Positions 21,001-30,425 of a stretch of 64,000 bases of DNA are shown in pieces. Position 1 is the first letter of the stretch. Each line of letters starts with the position of its first letter. The position numbers were made by a program, and so were the translations under genes. The stretch is taken from contig CAVQCX010000016.1 in assembly GCA_963711095.1 (NCBI GenBank), forward strand, positions 1 to 64,000, in the 5' to 3' direction. The stretch is from CAVQCX01 sp963711095. GTDB taxonomy: Bacteria > Pseudomonadota > Gammaproteobacteria > Chromatiales > Chromatiaceae. The notes beneath the pieces were generated by a model that saw only the letters and a list, made by a program, of their open reading frames with translations, was not told the origin of the DNA and did no database searches.

Positions 21001-23629
21001 CAGCGGGCTGGTGCTCTACTTGAGCGGCGCCGGCCACAGTGCCCGCTCCGCCGCCTTCGACCTCGCCCCCGGGCAGACGCTCACGGTGCCGGTGGTCTTC
21101 GGCGGCTTCGCCGACCTGCCGGCGAGCCTCACACTTCAGAGCGAGCTGCGTGCCGAGCCCGAGCCGGGGCTCAAGGCGAGTCTCATTCGCAGCCGCGAGC
21201 AGGCAGTGGACGATGCCAGCCTCGCTGTCAGCCTGAGCGCCGAGACCCTGACCCGTGGCACCCAAGGCAGCCTGCGCTTCACGCTGACCAACACCAGCAC
21301 CGTGGAGACCGAGCTCGTCTCCGGGGCTGCCGGTAGCCAGCCGAGCGATGAGACGCGCCTCAAGCTCGAAGATGCCGACGGCAACGTGCTCGCCGTCGCC
21401 CCCTGGCAGCAGCGTTCCGGCGAGGGCATCGTCAACCTGCCCGACGGGCGTGCCGTGGCGCGCATCGCCCCGGGGGCGAGCTTCACCAGCGCCCCGATCG
21501 CCATCGCCATCCCGGCCGGCGCGCCGGATAGCCTGATCGCGCACCTGGAGATCGACCGGCTGCACTACCACACCGGCCAGCTCGATGAGACCGCCATCGC
21601 CGGCCCCGAGACCCGCCACAGCTTCCCGCTGATCGACACCGCCTACCGCGGCGCGCTCACCGCCATCGGCCCCGAGCAAAGCTACGGCAGCGAGCCGATC
21701 GTCATCACCGGCCAGGCGCTCGACAGCCAGAGCGGCGCGCCGGTCGGGGCGGTGCCGCTCGCCCTGGTGCTCAGCGCCAACGGCTACGAGCAGCGCTTCG
21801 AGCTCTACACCGACCCCAGCGGGGCCTTTCGCTACAGCTTCGCCCCCGCCCCGGGCCAGTCGGGCATCTTCGAGGTCTCGGTGATTCACCCCCAGAGCGT
21901 GGAGCGCCCCAACCAGGGGCAGTTCACGATCGAGTCGATCAGCGCCAGCCCCAGCCACTACAGCCTGCAGACCCCCGCCGGTGTGGCCCAGACGCTGCCG
22001 CTCAAGCTCAGCGCCGGCCCCGGCAGCAGCGCCACCGACCTGCACCTGGTGCTCGCCCCCGAGGACCAGCCCGGCGGGGTCGCCCCGACGGGCATCAGCC
22101 TCACGCTGCCCGCCCCCATTGAGCTGGCCCCCGGCGAGCAGCGCGCACTCTCCATCGGCTTCCTGGCCGATCCGAGCGCCGCCCCGCGCGGGCAGCTGGT
22201 GCTGGAGCTGCTGAGCGCCGAGCGTGGCGCCACCCCGATCGCGCGGCTCGCCCTGGACTACGCCATCGTCGCTGCCGAGCCGGTGCTCGGCTTCAGCCCC
22301 AGCTACATCGACACCGGGGTGGCGCGCGGGGATCAGGTGAGCGAGGTGCTGACCCTGGACAACCGCGGCTACGCCCCGCTGCAAGGGGTGAGTCTCGCGC
22401 TGCTGACCCCCGACGGCCAGGCCGCTCCCGCGTGGGTGCACCTGGGAAGCCCCGCAGTGCTCGGGGATCTCGCCGTGGGCGAGAGCCGCGAGGTCACGCT
22501 CGTGGCCGCCCCGAACGAGAGCATCGCCGAGGGCTACCAGGAGCTCAGACTGCGGGTCAGCGCAGCCAACGCCCCGAGCGTCGACATCAACGTGTTCGTG
22601 GCGGTGACCGGCTCCGGGGTCGGCAACGTGCTGTTCAAGCTCTCCGACATCTACACCGCCACCCCGGACGCCCAGGGCCAACCCATTCCGGGCCTGGCCG
22701 GGGCCAGGATCGCCGTGCAGAACGAGGCGGTCACCGACATCGGGCAGACGCTCGCCTCCGACAGCCAGGGCGAGGCGCTGTTCCACGACCTTCCCAGCGG
22801 CTGGTACCAGTACCGCATCAGCGCCCCGGACCACCAGGAGGCACGCGGGCGCCTGGAGATCAAGCCCGGGGTGACCCTGCCACTGGCGGTTCTCGTCGAC
22901 TACACGCTGATCACCGTGGAGTGGTCGGTCACCGAAGTGACGCTTCAGGACAGCTACCAGCTCACGCTCGATGCCACTTACCAGACCCAGGTGCCGGCCC
23001 CGGTGGTGGTGGGCGAGCCAGGCGCGTTCAACCTGCCGGCGATGGCCCCGGGGGATGTCTACGACGGGGAGATCGTGCTCACCAACCACGGGCTGGTGCG
23101 CGCCGATAACCTGCACTACGCGTTGCCCGCCGACGATGCCGCCTTCCATTACGGGGCGCTCGCTCAGGTGCCCGAGAGCCTGGAAGCCGGCGAGCAGGTG
23201 CGCATCCCGTTCCGCATGATCGCCCTGCAAGGGGTGGGACTCGACACCCAGGGCGACGCCAGCGGCGGGGGCTGCTACAGCTATGAGGCCTGCTCCGACG
23301 GGGGCTACAGCTACCAGTGCGCCAACGGCGTGCTCACCAACAGCGCGATCAACCCCAGCTGCTGGGTCGAGAGCTGGGGCAGCTGCGGTGGCTCGGGCAG
23401 CTCCGGCGGCAGTGGGGGTGGCGGCTACAGCCAGGTGTTTCATCCACCCTCGACGCCAAGCACCGGCTATGTCAGCCCCAGCCAGCCCCTGCCCGGGGGC
23501 CAGTGCACTCCCGATTGCCACTGCGTCCCCCGAGAGGCCTGCCCTTGCCGAGCGCCCGGTACCGCGGCCGGTCCCGGCTCCGGCGGCGAAGAGGGTGCCC
23601 CGCCCGGCTATCCGGGCGGTGGCTGGTAG
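12027..23629 (+). CDS. Giant secreted Gly-rich repeat and Ig/fibronectin protein with Cys-rich tail (one frameshift)
   Basis: It starts MSTPAIPRRNRG with a signal peptide ending near WGIARGA|VTLT. One base is missing at about 14150-14153; restoring it gives one frame of about 3,867 aa. Residues 1-1450 are filled with a Gly/Ser-rich beta-helix-like repeat (RIDVSARGQ, GGGSGGSLWLQVGVL, GGGGGRIALYYD), about 305 residues per half unit. The middle (16500-22600) is a long row of Ig-like, 'Big' and fibronectin type III-like domains. Then come a carboxypeptidase-regulatory/SpaA-like segment (about 22630-22920) and a tail of about 130 residues with ten cysteines (about 23270-23560). It is probably an adhesin or surface-matrix protein. 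It sits in the same packed block as the transglutaminase-like gene and the RHS toxin. Confidence 0.78.
12292..16390 (+). repeat. Near-identical 1.83-kb tandem duplication plus partial third copy
   Basis: DNA at about 12292-14117 is repeated almost exactly at 14118-15943 (offset 1826 bases), and a partial third unit runs to about 16390. Three full codons per repeat step would need 1827 bases (609 codons). The missing base lies at the junction, where GATGCCGCTCACG replaces GATGCGAGCTCACG, and it breaks the reading frame. Only a few single-base differences were seen between the copies (for example AAGCGGCGG versus AAGCGGTGG). Each unit is itself made of two diverged halves of about 305 codons. 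The duplication is very recent, maintained by gene conversion, or an assembly artefact. Confidence 0.85.
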
Positions 23630-23688
23630 TCGTCAAGATGCATCGGCCCCGCAACAGCCTGGCCCATGAAGCCCGAGGAGCCCCTGTG

Positions 23689-26600
23689 ATGAGACCTCAG
23701 CCTGCCGCCCTGGGTGCGCGCTGCCTGGCACTGCTCTGCCTGCTTGCCCTGGCGTTGCCCGCGCGTGCCGCCGTAGAGCTGCCGCGCGGGGCCTTCCACG
23801 ACACCGTGGCGGACCTCTCGGTGAAGGTCCCCGGGGGCTGGGTGGCGGTGCTGCGCACCTGGTATGACAACCCCTTCAATCCCCAGGGAGAGAGCTTCGG
23901 CAGCAGCGGGGGCGCCCCGGCGGGCAGCGGCACGGGCGGGGGTACGCTGCAGGCGAGCGTCAACTACGAGCGCAACTGGTCGTTCAACCGCGCCTGGAGC
24001 GACCTGCGCCTGATCCAGGAGACCTTCGGCACGGGCGGCGCGAGCGGCAGCGCTACGGGCGGCCTCGACGGCAGCACTCCCAGCACCGGGGTGCAGAGCA
24101 TCGTGCGTAACGGCGCCAGCTACGAGCTGCGTGCCGGCAGCGAGACCCCCCTATGGAGCTTCGGCACCCGCGCCTGGATCGTTCCCCACGACGGGGGCTA
24201 CCGCTGGCAGAACCGCAGCGGCGAATGGATCGACTACGACAGCGCCGGGAAGATGCGCACCTACGGCGATGCCGGGGGGCTCACGGCCAGCCTGCAGCGC
24301 GACGGCGCCGGTCAGATCACCGCCATCCTCGACCGGCATGCCCGCCAGGTGCTCAGCCTGAGCTACGACGCCGAGGGCCATCCCCAGAGCCTCAGCGACA
24401 ACCGCGGCTCCGAGCCGCGCCGCGTGAGCTACCACTGGAGCGGGGGCAAGCTCGCGCTTGTCACCGACACCCTGGGCAACGACTGGCATTACGGCTACGA
24501 CAGTCAAGGCCATCTCACACGGCTCACCGATCCGCTGGGCAACAGCCGTGAGGTCAGCTACGACGACACCGGCAAGACCGCCTCGGTCAAAGACCCGCTC
24601 GGGCGTGGGGTCGCCTACAGCTACGACTACGACAGCAGCACCCGAGAGTACTACGTGCGCGAGGACTGGACCGACGGGCGCGTGATCGAGAGCTGGTACG
24701 ACTTCGAAGGGCTGCTGCTGCGCCGGGTCGAGAATGGCCAGACCCAGAGCAGCCTGGTCAAGGACGGGGACCGCAAGCGCCTCACTACCGACCGGCGCGG
24801 CCACGTGACCATCCGCGAGTACGACGAGTGGGAGAACCTCACCCGGATCACCTACGCCGACGGATCGAGCGACTCGATCAGCTACGACTACCGTTTCCAC
24901 TTGCCGGCCGAGCACATTGACGCGCTCGGGCGGCACACGCGCTACGAGTACGACGCCAACGGCCAGCTGATCCGCCTCACCGAGGCCGCCGGCACCCCAG
25001 CGGAGCGTGTCACCGAGTACCAGTACGACGCTGACGGCAACCCCATCGAGATCAAGCGCCTGGGCGATGCCTACACCGCCGAGGCCGTCACCCGCGCCGA
25101 GTACGACGCCTACGGGGATCTCACCAAGCTCACCGGGCCGGAAGGGGCGGTGAGCACCTTCACCTACGACAACCAGGGCAAGGCGCTGACCCGCACCGAT
25201 CCCAACGGACACACCTGGCACTACAGCTACGACCTGCGCGGGGATCTGACCGGGGTCACCGACCCCGACGGACACAGCGTCAGCCTCCAGTACGACCCGG
25301 CCGGCCACCTCCAGGGCATGAGCGACGCCCCCGATCGTACGGTGAGCCTCGCCTACGACGTGGCCGGTCGTCCCACCCGGGTCACGGATCGCGAGGGCCA
25401 CACCAGTCAGCTCAGCTACGACCTCGCCGGGCGGATCACCCAGACCATGGATCCCCTGGGCAACAGCCAGACGCTCACCTACGACGGGCTCGGCGAGCTC
25501 AGCAGCTACACCGATGCGGCCGGTGATATCAGCACGCTCGCCTATGGCCTGGGCAAAGGCCAGGGCGGCGGGGTCAGTGGCGACACGCTCTATCCGGGAC
25601 TCGTCAACCGCATCCAGTACCCCACTTTCCTGCAGACCTTCGACTACGACCAGAGGGATCGGCTCACCGGGGTGATCAACCACCTGAGCGAGAGCGAGGC
25701 CCAAATCATCCGCGTGGTCTACGACGCGGTCGGCAATCGCACCAGCAGCACCGACGCCGCCGGGCGGACCACGCAGTTCGGCTACGACGCGCTCAATCGC
25801 CTGATCGAGATCATCGACTCGGCCGGCCAGTCAACGAGCTTTGCTTATGACGACCGCAACAACCTGCTCACGATCACCGACCGCAACGGCCACACCACGC
25901 ACTACGCTTACGACCGAGCCAACCGCCGAATCCAGGAGACCCGCCCGGGTGGGCAGAGCTGGAGCTACAGCTACGACCCGGCCGGGCAGCTTCTGTCCAC
26001 GGTCGACCCCGACGGGCGGCGCAGCGAGAACGCCTACGACAAAGACGGGCGACTCATCGCGCAACGCTTCTATGCCGCCGGGGCCAAGGACCCGGAGCGA
26101 TCCGTCGCCTACAGCTACGATCGCAACGGCAACGTCACCGGTTGGTCTGACGGCACCACCAGCGCGAGCTACCAGTACGACAAGAACAACCGCGTCATCG
26201 AGGCGAGCACCGACTACGGGGTGTTCAGCCTCACCTACGGCTACAGCTACGATGCCGCCGGCCGCCCCCACAACTACCTCGCCCCCGACGGGGTCGAGGT
26301 CGCCTATGTCTGGGACAAGGCACGTCTGAGCCGCATCGACCTGCCCGGACAGGGCAGCATCACCGTCAACAGCTACCACTGGAGCCATCCAGAGCAGATC
26401 ACCTACCCGGGCGGGGCCAAACGCAGCCTCGGCTACGACCCGTTGATGCGCCTGACCCGCATCCAGGTCCAGGACCCGGCCGAGCAGACCGTGATGGACG
26501 AGCAGTACCGGTACGACGCGCGGGGCAAGCTCAGCGAGCGCCATACCGAGCACGGCGACTACAGCTATCAGTACGACGGGCTCGAGCGGCTCACCCAGGC

Positions 26601-28509
26601 CAAGGGCCCGGAGGAGACCGAGGGCTGGGCCTACGACCCCAACGGCAATCGCATCCAGGACCTGCTGAAGCCTGGCAGCTGGAGCTACGACGAGAACGAC
26701 CGGCTCGTCGAGAGCCCCCTGGGCAGCTACCGCTACGACGCGGCGGGTCACACCATCGAGACCAGCGAGAACGGTCAGACGACCCGCCGCATCTACAATG
26801 CCGAGGGGCGCCTGGCCCGGGCCGAGGACAGCTCCGGCAGCGCGATCGGCGAATACCGCTACGATCCTTTTGGGCGAAGGATCAGCAAAACCACCGCCGC
26901 GGGCACCGAGTACTTCCACTACACCGGCGCGGGCCTCGCCGGAGAGTATGGAGCGAGCGGCACGCCGCTCCGCCAGTACGGGTATTGGCCGGGGGTGAGC
27001 TGGGGCACCAATCCGGTGTTCCAGCGGACGGCCCAGGGCTATGCGTTCTACCAGAACGACCGGCTCGGCACCCCCCAGCGGCTGATGACGCCCAACGGGG
27101 CGAGTGTCTGGAGCGGGCGCTACCGGGCGTTCGGCGCCTTGGCTCAGCAGCAGGGCGCGGGCTGGACCAATCCGTTGCGGCTTCCCGGCCAGTACGCCGA
27201 TGCCGAGACCGGCTGGTACCAGAACTACTTCAGGGACTACGAGCCGGAGCTGGGCCGGTACGCCCAGAGCGACCCCCTAGGGCTGTCGGTGGGGCTGAAT
27301 CCGTATCTGTATGTCTATGGGAATCCCTTGCTCTACGGGGACCCCTATGGTTTGTTCAGTCCGTTCGATCCGGCCACTTGGCCGATGTTTCCGCAGTGGA
27401 CGGTAGATTACGCGGCGGGGACGGGAGACAGGGTGTCGTCGCTCATCACCGGGGGCTTGTACAGCACCGCGGACTTGCGGGCTCGCCTCGGGATCGATGG
27501 AGTTGTCGACAAGTGCTCGGCCGCCTACCGGGCGGGCCAGTGGACAGGGCTCGCGATCTTTCTCGTGGGGACCGCGGGAATTGGCGCTGATGCGTTGGCG
27601 GCCGAAGCGTTGGTGGATGAGGGGGTGCTCCTGGAGGGGGTACTGGATGAGGAGCTGCTGGCGGGGGAAGAGCTCGCAGTTGCGGAGGAGGAGTTGGGGG
27701 TTGCTGAGGGGGAGGTTGCGGCCACAGAGGATCTAGGAGGACTCTGTTTTGTAGCCGGCACGTTCGTTCACACAAAGGAAGGTCTGAAGCCTATCGAAGA
27801 CATCCAGGTTGGTGATCGGGTTGCTTCGAAAGATGAGGTTACCGGAGAGACGGCATGGAAGCCTGTCGTTAAACTATTCCGTAACCACGAAAAAAGAATC
27901 TTGAACATCACCTTGGTCGACGCCGATGGGGAGGATGAATCGATAGGGGTTACGGAAGCTCATCCGTTTTGGGTCGAGGGTAGAGGATGGACTGCGGCCG
28001 GTGACCTTCAGGAAGGGTACGAGATATCGGATGTCGGCGGCAGCACGCTTGCGGTCAAGGCAGTTGCTCGTGAGAAGAGGTTGCAGGATACTTATAACTT
28101 CGAGGTTGCGGATTACCATACCTATTTTGTTGGGAGGCAGGGGGCTTGGGTTCATAATGCTTGTTCTGTTCCAAAGGATGCACCCATCATGTTGGGTGAG
28201 AATATGAAGCGTGTTCAAGCATATGCTGATAAAGTGGGTGGACAAACGATAAACGATTTTATTCCTTCAGATAAATGGTCTAGGGAAGCAAATGAAGCTT
28301 GGATAAAGCAAATGAAAAATGAAGGACGCACACTTATCGACACTGGACCTGATTTTGCTCGACGCGCTAAGAGGCTAGAACAAGGCATTCGCCCGGATGC
28401 TCCAGCGTATAATTTAGAACGAATGGAGGCTAAGGGGTACAGCGGCTATGAAAGTGTATTTGAGCGAACAGGAAAGTATAGCGGCGGTGTAAAAGGACTC
28501 GATTATTAG
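23689..28509 (+). CDS. Secreted RHS-repeat polymorphic toxin with HINT domain and C-terminal toxin module
   Basis: ATG 23689 follows GAGGAG by about ten bases and opens a clear signal peptide (MRPQPAALGARC...ALPARA|AVEL). Residues about 30-180 form an N-terminal domain (LSVKVPGGWVAVLRTWYDN). Residues about 180-1195 carry dozens of RHS/YD repeats, closed by the core motif GRYAQSDPLGL and DPYGL (to about residue 1222). A HINT domain follows: Cys1353 (CFVAGTFVHTKEG), a TEAHPFWV block and a terminal VHN ending at Asn1490. The last 116 residues (1491-1606) are a distinct toxin module with notably AT-richer codons, ending GKYSGGVKGLDY. In the family, the RHS shell encloses the toxin and HINT self-cleaves to release it. 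The toxin's activity is not recognised. The immunity candidate starts 8 bp downstream. Confidence 0.88.
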   Translation: MRPQPAALGARCLALLCLLALALPARAAVELPRGAFHDTVADLSVKVPGGWVAVLRTWYDNPFNPQGESFGSSGGAPAGSGTGGGTLQASVNYERNWSFNRAWSDLRLIQETFGTGGASGSATGGLDGSTPSTGVQSIVRNGASYELRAGSETPLWSFGTRAWIVPHDGGYRWQNRSGEWIDYDSAGKMRTYGDAGGLTASLQRDGAGQITAILDRHARQVLSLSYDAEGHPQSLSDNRGSEPRRVSYHWSGGKLALVTDTLGNDWHYGYDSQGHLTRLTDPLGNSREVSYDDTGKTASVKDPLGRGVAYSYDYDSSTREYYVREDWTDGRVIESWYDFEGLLLRRVENGQTQSSLVKDGDRKRLTTDRRGHVTIREYDEWENLTRITYADGSSDSISYDYRFHLPAEHIDALGRHTRYEYDANGQLIRLTEAAGTPAERVTEYQYDADGNPIEIKRLGDAYTAEAVTRAEYDAYGDLTKLTGPEGAVSTFTYDNQGKALTRTDPNGHTWHYSYDLRGDLTGVTDPDGHSVSLQYDPAGHLQGMSDAPDRTVSLAYDVAGRPTRVTDREGHTSQLSYDLAGRITQTMDPLGNSQTLTYDGLGELSSYTDAAGDISTLAYGLGKGQGGGVSGDTLYPGLVNRIQYPTFLQTFDYDQRDRLTGVINHLSESEAQIIRVVYDAVGNRTSSTDAAGRTTQFGYDALNRLIEIIDSAGQSTSFAYDDRNNLLTITDRNGHTTHYAYDRANRRIQETRPGGQSWSYSYDPAGQLLSTVDPDGRRSENAYDKDGRLIAQRFYAAGAKDPERSVAYSYDRNGNVTGWSDGTTSASYQYDKNNRVIEASTDYGVFSLTYGYSYDAAGRPHNYLAPDGVEVAYVWDKARLSRIDLPGQGSITVNSYHWSHPEQITYPGGAKRSLGYDPLMRLTRIQVQDPAEQTVMDEQYRYDARGKLSERHTEHGDYSYQYDGLERLTQAKGPEETEGWAYDPNGNRIQDLLKPGSWSYDENDRLVESPLGSYRYDAAGHTIETSENGQTTRRIYNAEGRLARAEDSSGSAIGEYRYDPFGRRISKTTAAGTEYFHYTGAGLAGEYGASGTPLRQYGYWPGVSWGTNPVFQRTAQGYAFYQNDRLGTPQRLMTPNGASVWSGRYRAFGALAQQQGAGWTNPLRLPGQYADAETGWYQNYFRDYEPELGRYAQSDPLGLSVGLNPYLYVYGNPLLYGDPYGLFSPFDPATWPMFPQWTVDYAAGTGDRVSSLITGGLYSTADLRARLGIDGVVDKCSAAYRAGQWTGLAIFLVGTAGIGADALAAEALVDEGVLLEGVLDEELLAGEELAVAEEELGVAEGEVAATEDLGGLCFVAGTFVHTKEGLKPIEDIQVGDRVASKDEVTGETAWKPVVKLFRNHEKRILNITLVDADGEDESIGVTEAHPFWVEGRGWTAAGDLQEGYEISDVGGSTLAVKAVAREKRLQDTYNFEVADYHTYFVGRQGAWVHNACSVPKDAPIMLGENMKRVQAYADKVGGQTINDFIPSDKWSREANEAWIKQMKNEGRTLIDTGPDFARRAKRLEQGIRPDAPAYNLERMEAKGYSGYESVFERTGKYSGGVKGLDY

Positions 28510-28517
28510 GCGGCTAT

Positions 28518-28952
28518 ATGGTTACAGATTCGAAACAAATATTTATTAGTGTTGCTAGTCAACTATTCTCATTTGTTGTCGATTCATATTTCTTTAAGGG
28601 GCCTTATGTCGAGCATGATCCAAAGACGGGTTTTGTAACTGTTTACTACCTAGCAACTAACGTCGCAATTGAATTCATCTTCGATCTGAGAGAAGAGGAT
28701 ATTGATTGTAAAGTAGCTCTAGTGAGAGATGGAAAATTAGCAGAAGGCTATTCAGTAGATTCTAATGGGAAGCTAGTTCGCCAGGGGTTGGCGCAATTGT
28801 TAAGAGGTAGGGGGATCCGTAAAAAGTTATTTTCTAACGTTTCGGGCCTTCCTTTGGAAGATAGAATTAAGGTCGCATTAGGAGATTTTTCGAAAATGTT
28901 GCGAGAGCACGGAACAGACATTCTGAGTGATGCTAAGGATCTTTTAGCATAG
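28518..28952 (+). CDS. Candidate immunity protein for the RHS toxin
   Basis: The 144-aa product (MVTDSKQIFISVASQLFSF...) starts 8 bp after the toxin stop. It shares the lower GC content of the toxin module rather than that of the RHS core. It has no signal peptide or membrane span, so it would act in the cytoplasm. Position, size and composition match immunity genes of polymorphic toxin systems, where each toxin tip is followed by its own antidote. No named immunity family was recognised; the assignment rests on context alone. Confidence 0.65.
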   Translation: MVTDSKQIFISVASQLFSFVVDSYFFKGPYVEHDPKTGFVTVYYLATNVAIEFIFDLREEDIDCKVALVRDGKLAEGYSVDSNGKLVRQGLAQLLRGRGIRKKLFSNVSGLPLEDRIKVALGDFSKMLREHGTDILSDAKDLLA

Positions 28953-28965
28953 TTAGCGAAGGCGA

Positions 28966-28998
28966 TCGGGTCAGGTCTCGCCTTGTAACATCCGGGGA
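28966..28998 (+). repeat. REP-like motif downstream of the immunity gene
   Basis: The motif GGGTCAGGTCTCGCCTTG followed by TAACATCCGG is closely repeated at 36474-36505 (GGGTCAGGTCTAGCTTCG, then TAACATCGG). Related GGGTCAG strings stand next to RAYT copies at about 30327, 39607 and 39982, and its complement (CTGACCC) at about 3379 and 32940. This fits a REP family mobilised by the RAYT enzymes. Confidence 0.5.
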
Positions 28999-29067
28999 AA
29001 AGGGTGACAGACTTATTTTTGTACCACGGGATACCGTGATTAAGAGTAGTTTTCGAGGAGCGAATCC

Positions 29068-29745
29068 ATGCCAAGGATGGAGAGAGCCGTTTTGGCGGGA
29101 TACGCACATCACATCGTTCAGCGGGGTGCACAACCGGCACGCGGTGTTTGCAGAACCCGAGGACTACCGGCGCAACTTGGATACATTGAAGGAGTTCAAG
29201 GAAGAGTACGCTGTAGAGGTGTACGCATGTTGTTTGATGACTAATCATGTGCATCTGCTACTTCCCCGAATGACTGCGCAGGAATAGGGAGGTTGACGAA
29301 GCGGCTTGCCGGTAGGCAGACGCGTGGCCACAATCGCCTGGAGTGACGTAGAGGCACGCTGTGGGAGGGCCCGTACAAGTCAAATCCGGTTCAGAGCGAG
29401 GCATATTTGTTCGCGTGCCGCCGGTATATCGAGCTCAATCCGGTCAGGGCGCGTATGGTCAGCGAGCGAGCAGCGGTACGCATGGTCGAGCTGTCGACAC
29501 CGACTCGGTGGCAATGTATGTGAATGGCTCGATGACGATGCATGTTACCTCGCGTTGGGGTGTGAAGATGAGGAGCGCAAGGCGCGGTCCCGGGCGTTCC
29601 TGCATTCAGCAATACCGGAAGGGGCGTGGGCCCTGATAAGGGCGGCGGTGCAAAGAAGGCAGTTGACCGGTTCGGGTCGGTTTACGGAGGAGGTGGTTGA
29701 GATCGTTGGGAAGCGAATCGAGAGAAGAGGGCAATGCCGTCCGTA
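29068..29745 (+). pseudogene. Decayed RAYT transposase
   Basis: ATG 29068 opens MPRMERAVLAGYAHHIVQRG. The frame then shifts after CAGCGGGG (one extra base); the next part reads NRHAVFAEPEDYRRNLDTLKEF and MTNHVHLLL (HUH motif). Further shifts and a stop (TAG near 29285) interrupt the tyrosine region, and pieces such as CRRYIELNPVRARMV and the C-terminal RSRAFLHSAIPEGAWALIRAAVQRRQLTGSGRF appear in other frames. It belongs to the same subfamily as the copy at 32446 and the fragment at 31014. At least three frameshifts make it inactive. Confidence 0.8.
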
Positions 29746-29956
29746 GAAATCTGGCATCCAGTCGGAACAAATCTGTCACATTTTTCCTTTTTCTAAAAGG
29801 AGACGGAGGGATAAAAAATAAGCAATCGAAGGTAATTTTGTGGCTCTTTTGAATTCTGAGTGGGCAAGACGAAGTTGCTTCAACCCGCGCAAAGGCGTCT
29901 CATCGCAAATGGGCGCTTCTACCGCGAGGGGCATATAAACAAAAGGGAGTTACATC
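29746..29956. other. Intergenic AT-rich stretch, no gene seen
   Basis: A weak inverted repeat (CCTTTTT...AAAAGG, about 29793-29807) lies here. The ribosome binding site AAAAGGGAG (29940-29948) of the next gene is at its end. No RNA or coding gene was recognised. Confidence 0.3.
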
Positions 29957-30310
29957 ATGAAGGTAAAAGCTAAGCAAGAGACTATTTCCGTACAAGCGAT
30001 GGAGGACATCGCGTCGGGGCAGAAGCTAATCATCTATGCCATCCTCGTACAATTCCTTACGGTGGGCCTTCAAGCAGCTTTCGGCGGCGTCGCAGGTCTA
30101 ATAGGGATCATTGCTATCGTGATGTCCCTCCTAGGGATGTTCCGGTTAGCGTCGGGACTTGGTTATTCCATTGGTGTAATAATCGTTTTAGTAATCCTGC
30201 TGCTAGTGCCATTAATTGGCCTCATTACTTTGCTGGTTCTCAATTCCCGCGCAACGAAGGCGCTACGAGAGGCGGGCTACACAGTAGGGTTGCTTGGGGC
30301 GCGACGCTAA
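29957..30310 (+). CDS. Small hypothetical membrane protein (117 aa)
   Basis: An AGGGAG ribosome binding site stands 9 bases before ATG 29957. The N-terminal 25 residues are polar (MKVKAKQETISVQAMEDIASGQK), followed by three hydrophobic stretches (IIYAILVQFLTVGLQAAFG, GVAGLIGIIAIVMSLLGMF and IGVIIVLVILLLVPLIGLITLLVL) that would span the inner membrane. A basic C-terminal tail (RATKALREAGYTVGLLGARR) follows. I recall similar three-helix proteins in other proteobacteria but no known function. It is isolated between a dead RAYT and a group II intron fragment. Confidence 0.7.
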   Translation: MKVKAKQETISVQAMEDIASGQKLIIYAILVQFLTVGLQAAFGGVAGLIGIIAIVMSLLGMFRLASGLGYSIGVIIVLVILLLVPLIGLITLLVLNSRATKALREAGYTVGLLGARR

Positions 30311-30360
30311 GTATGGCCAACCAAGGTCAGGCAATTGGGTCAGGTGTCGGCGCGCCAGAA

Positions 30361-30425
30361 ACGGACTACGGGGCCATCTAAACGGACTACGCGGACTACG
30401 GGGTCACGCGGACTACGGGGTCTCG
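30361..30425 (+). repeat. Short direct repeats of CGGACTACGGGG
   Basis: CGGACTACGGGG or its shortened form CGGACTACG occurs four times within about 60 bases, the last copies followed by TCACG and TCTCG. The array stops exactly where the group II intron 5' sequence begins. It may have been part of the intron's target or of a degraded REP cluster. Confidence 0.5.

Noticed and set aside
29036..29287. 83-aa frame considered as a separate gene
   Set aside because: It is a piece of the frameshifted RAYT at 29068-29745.
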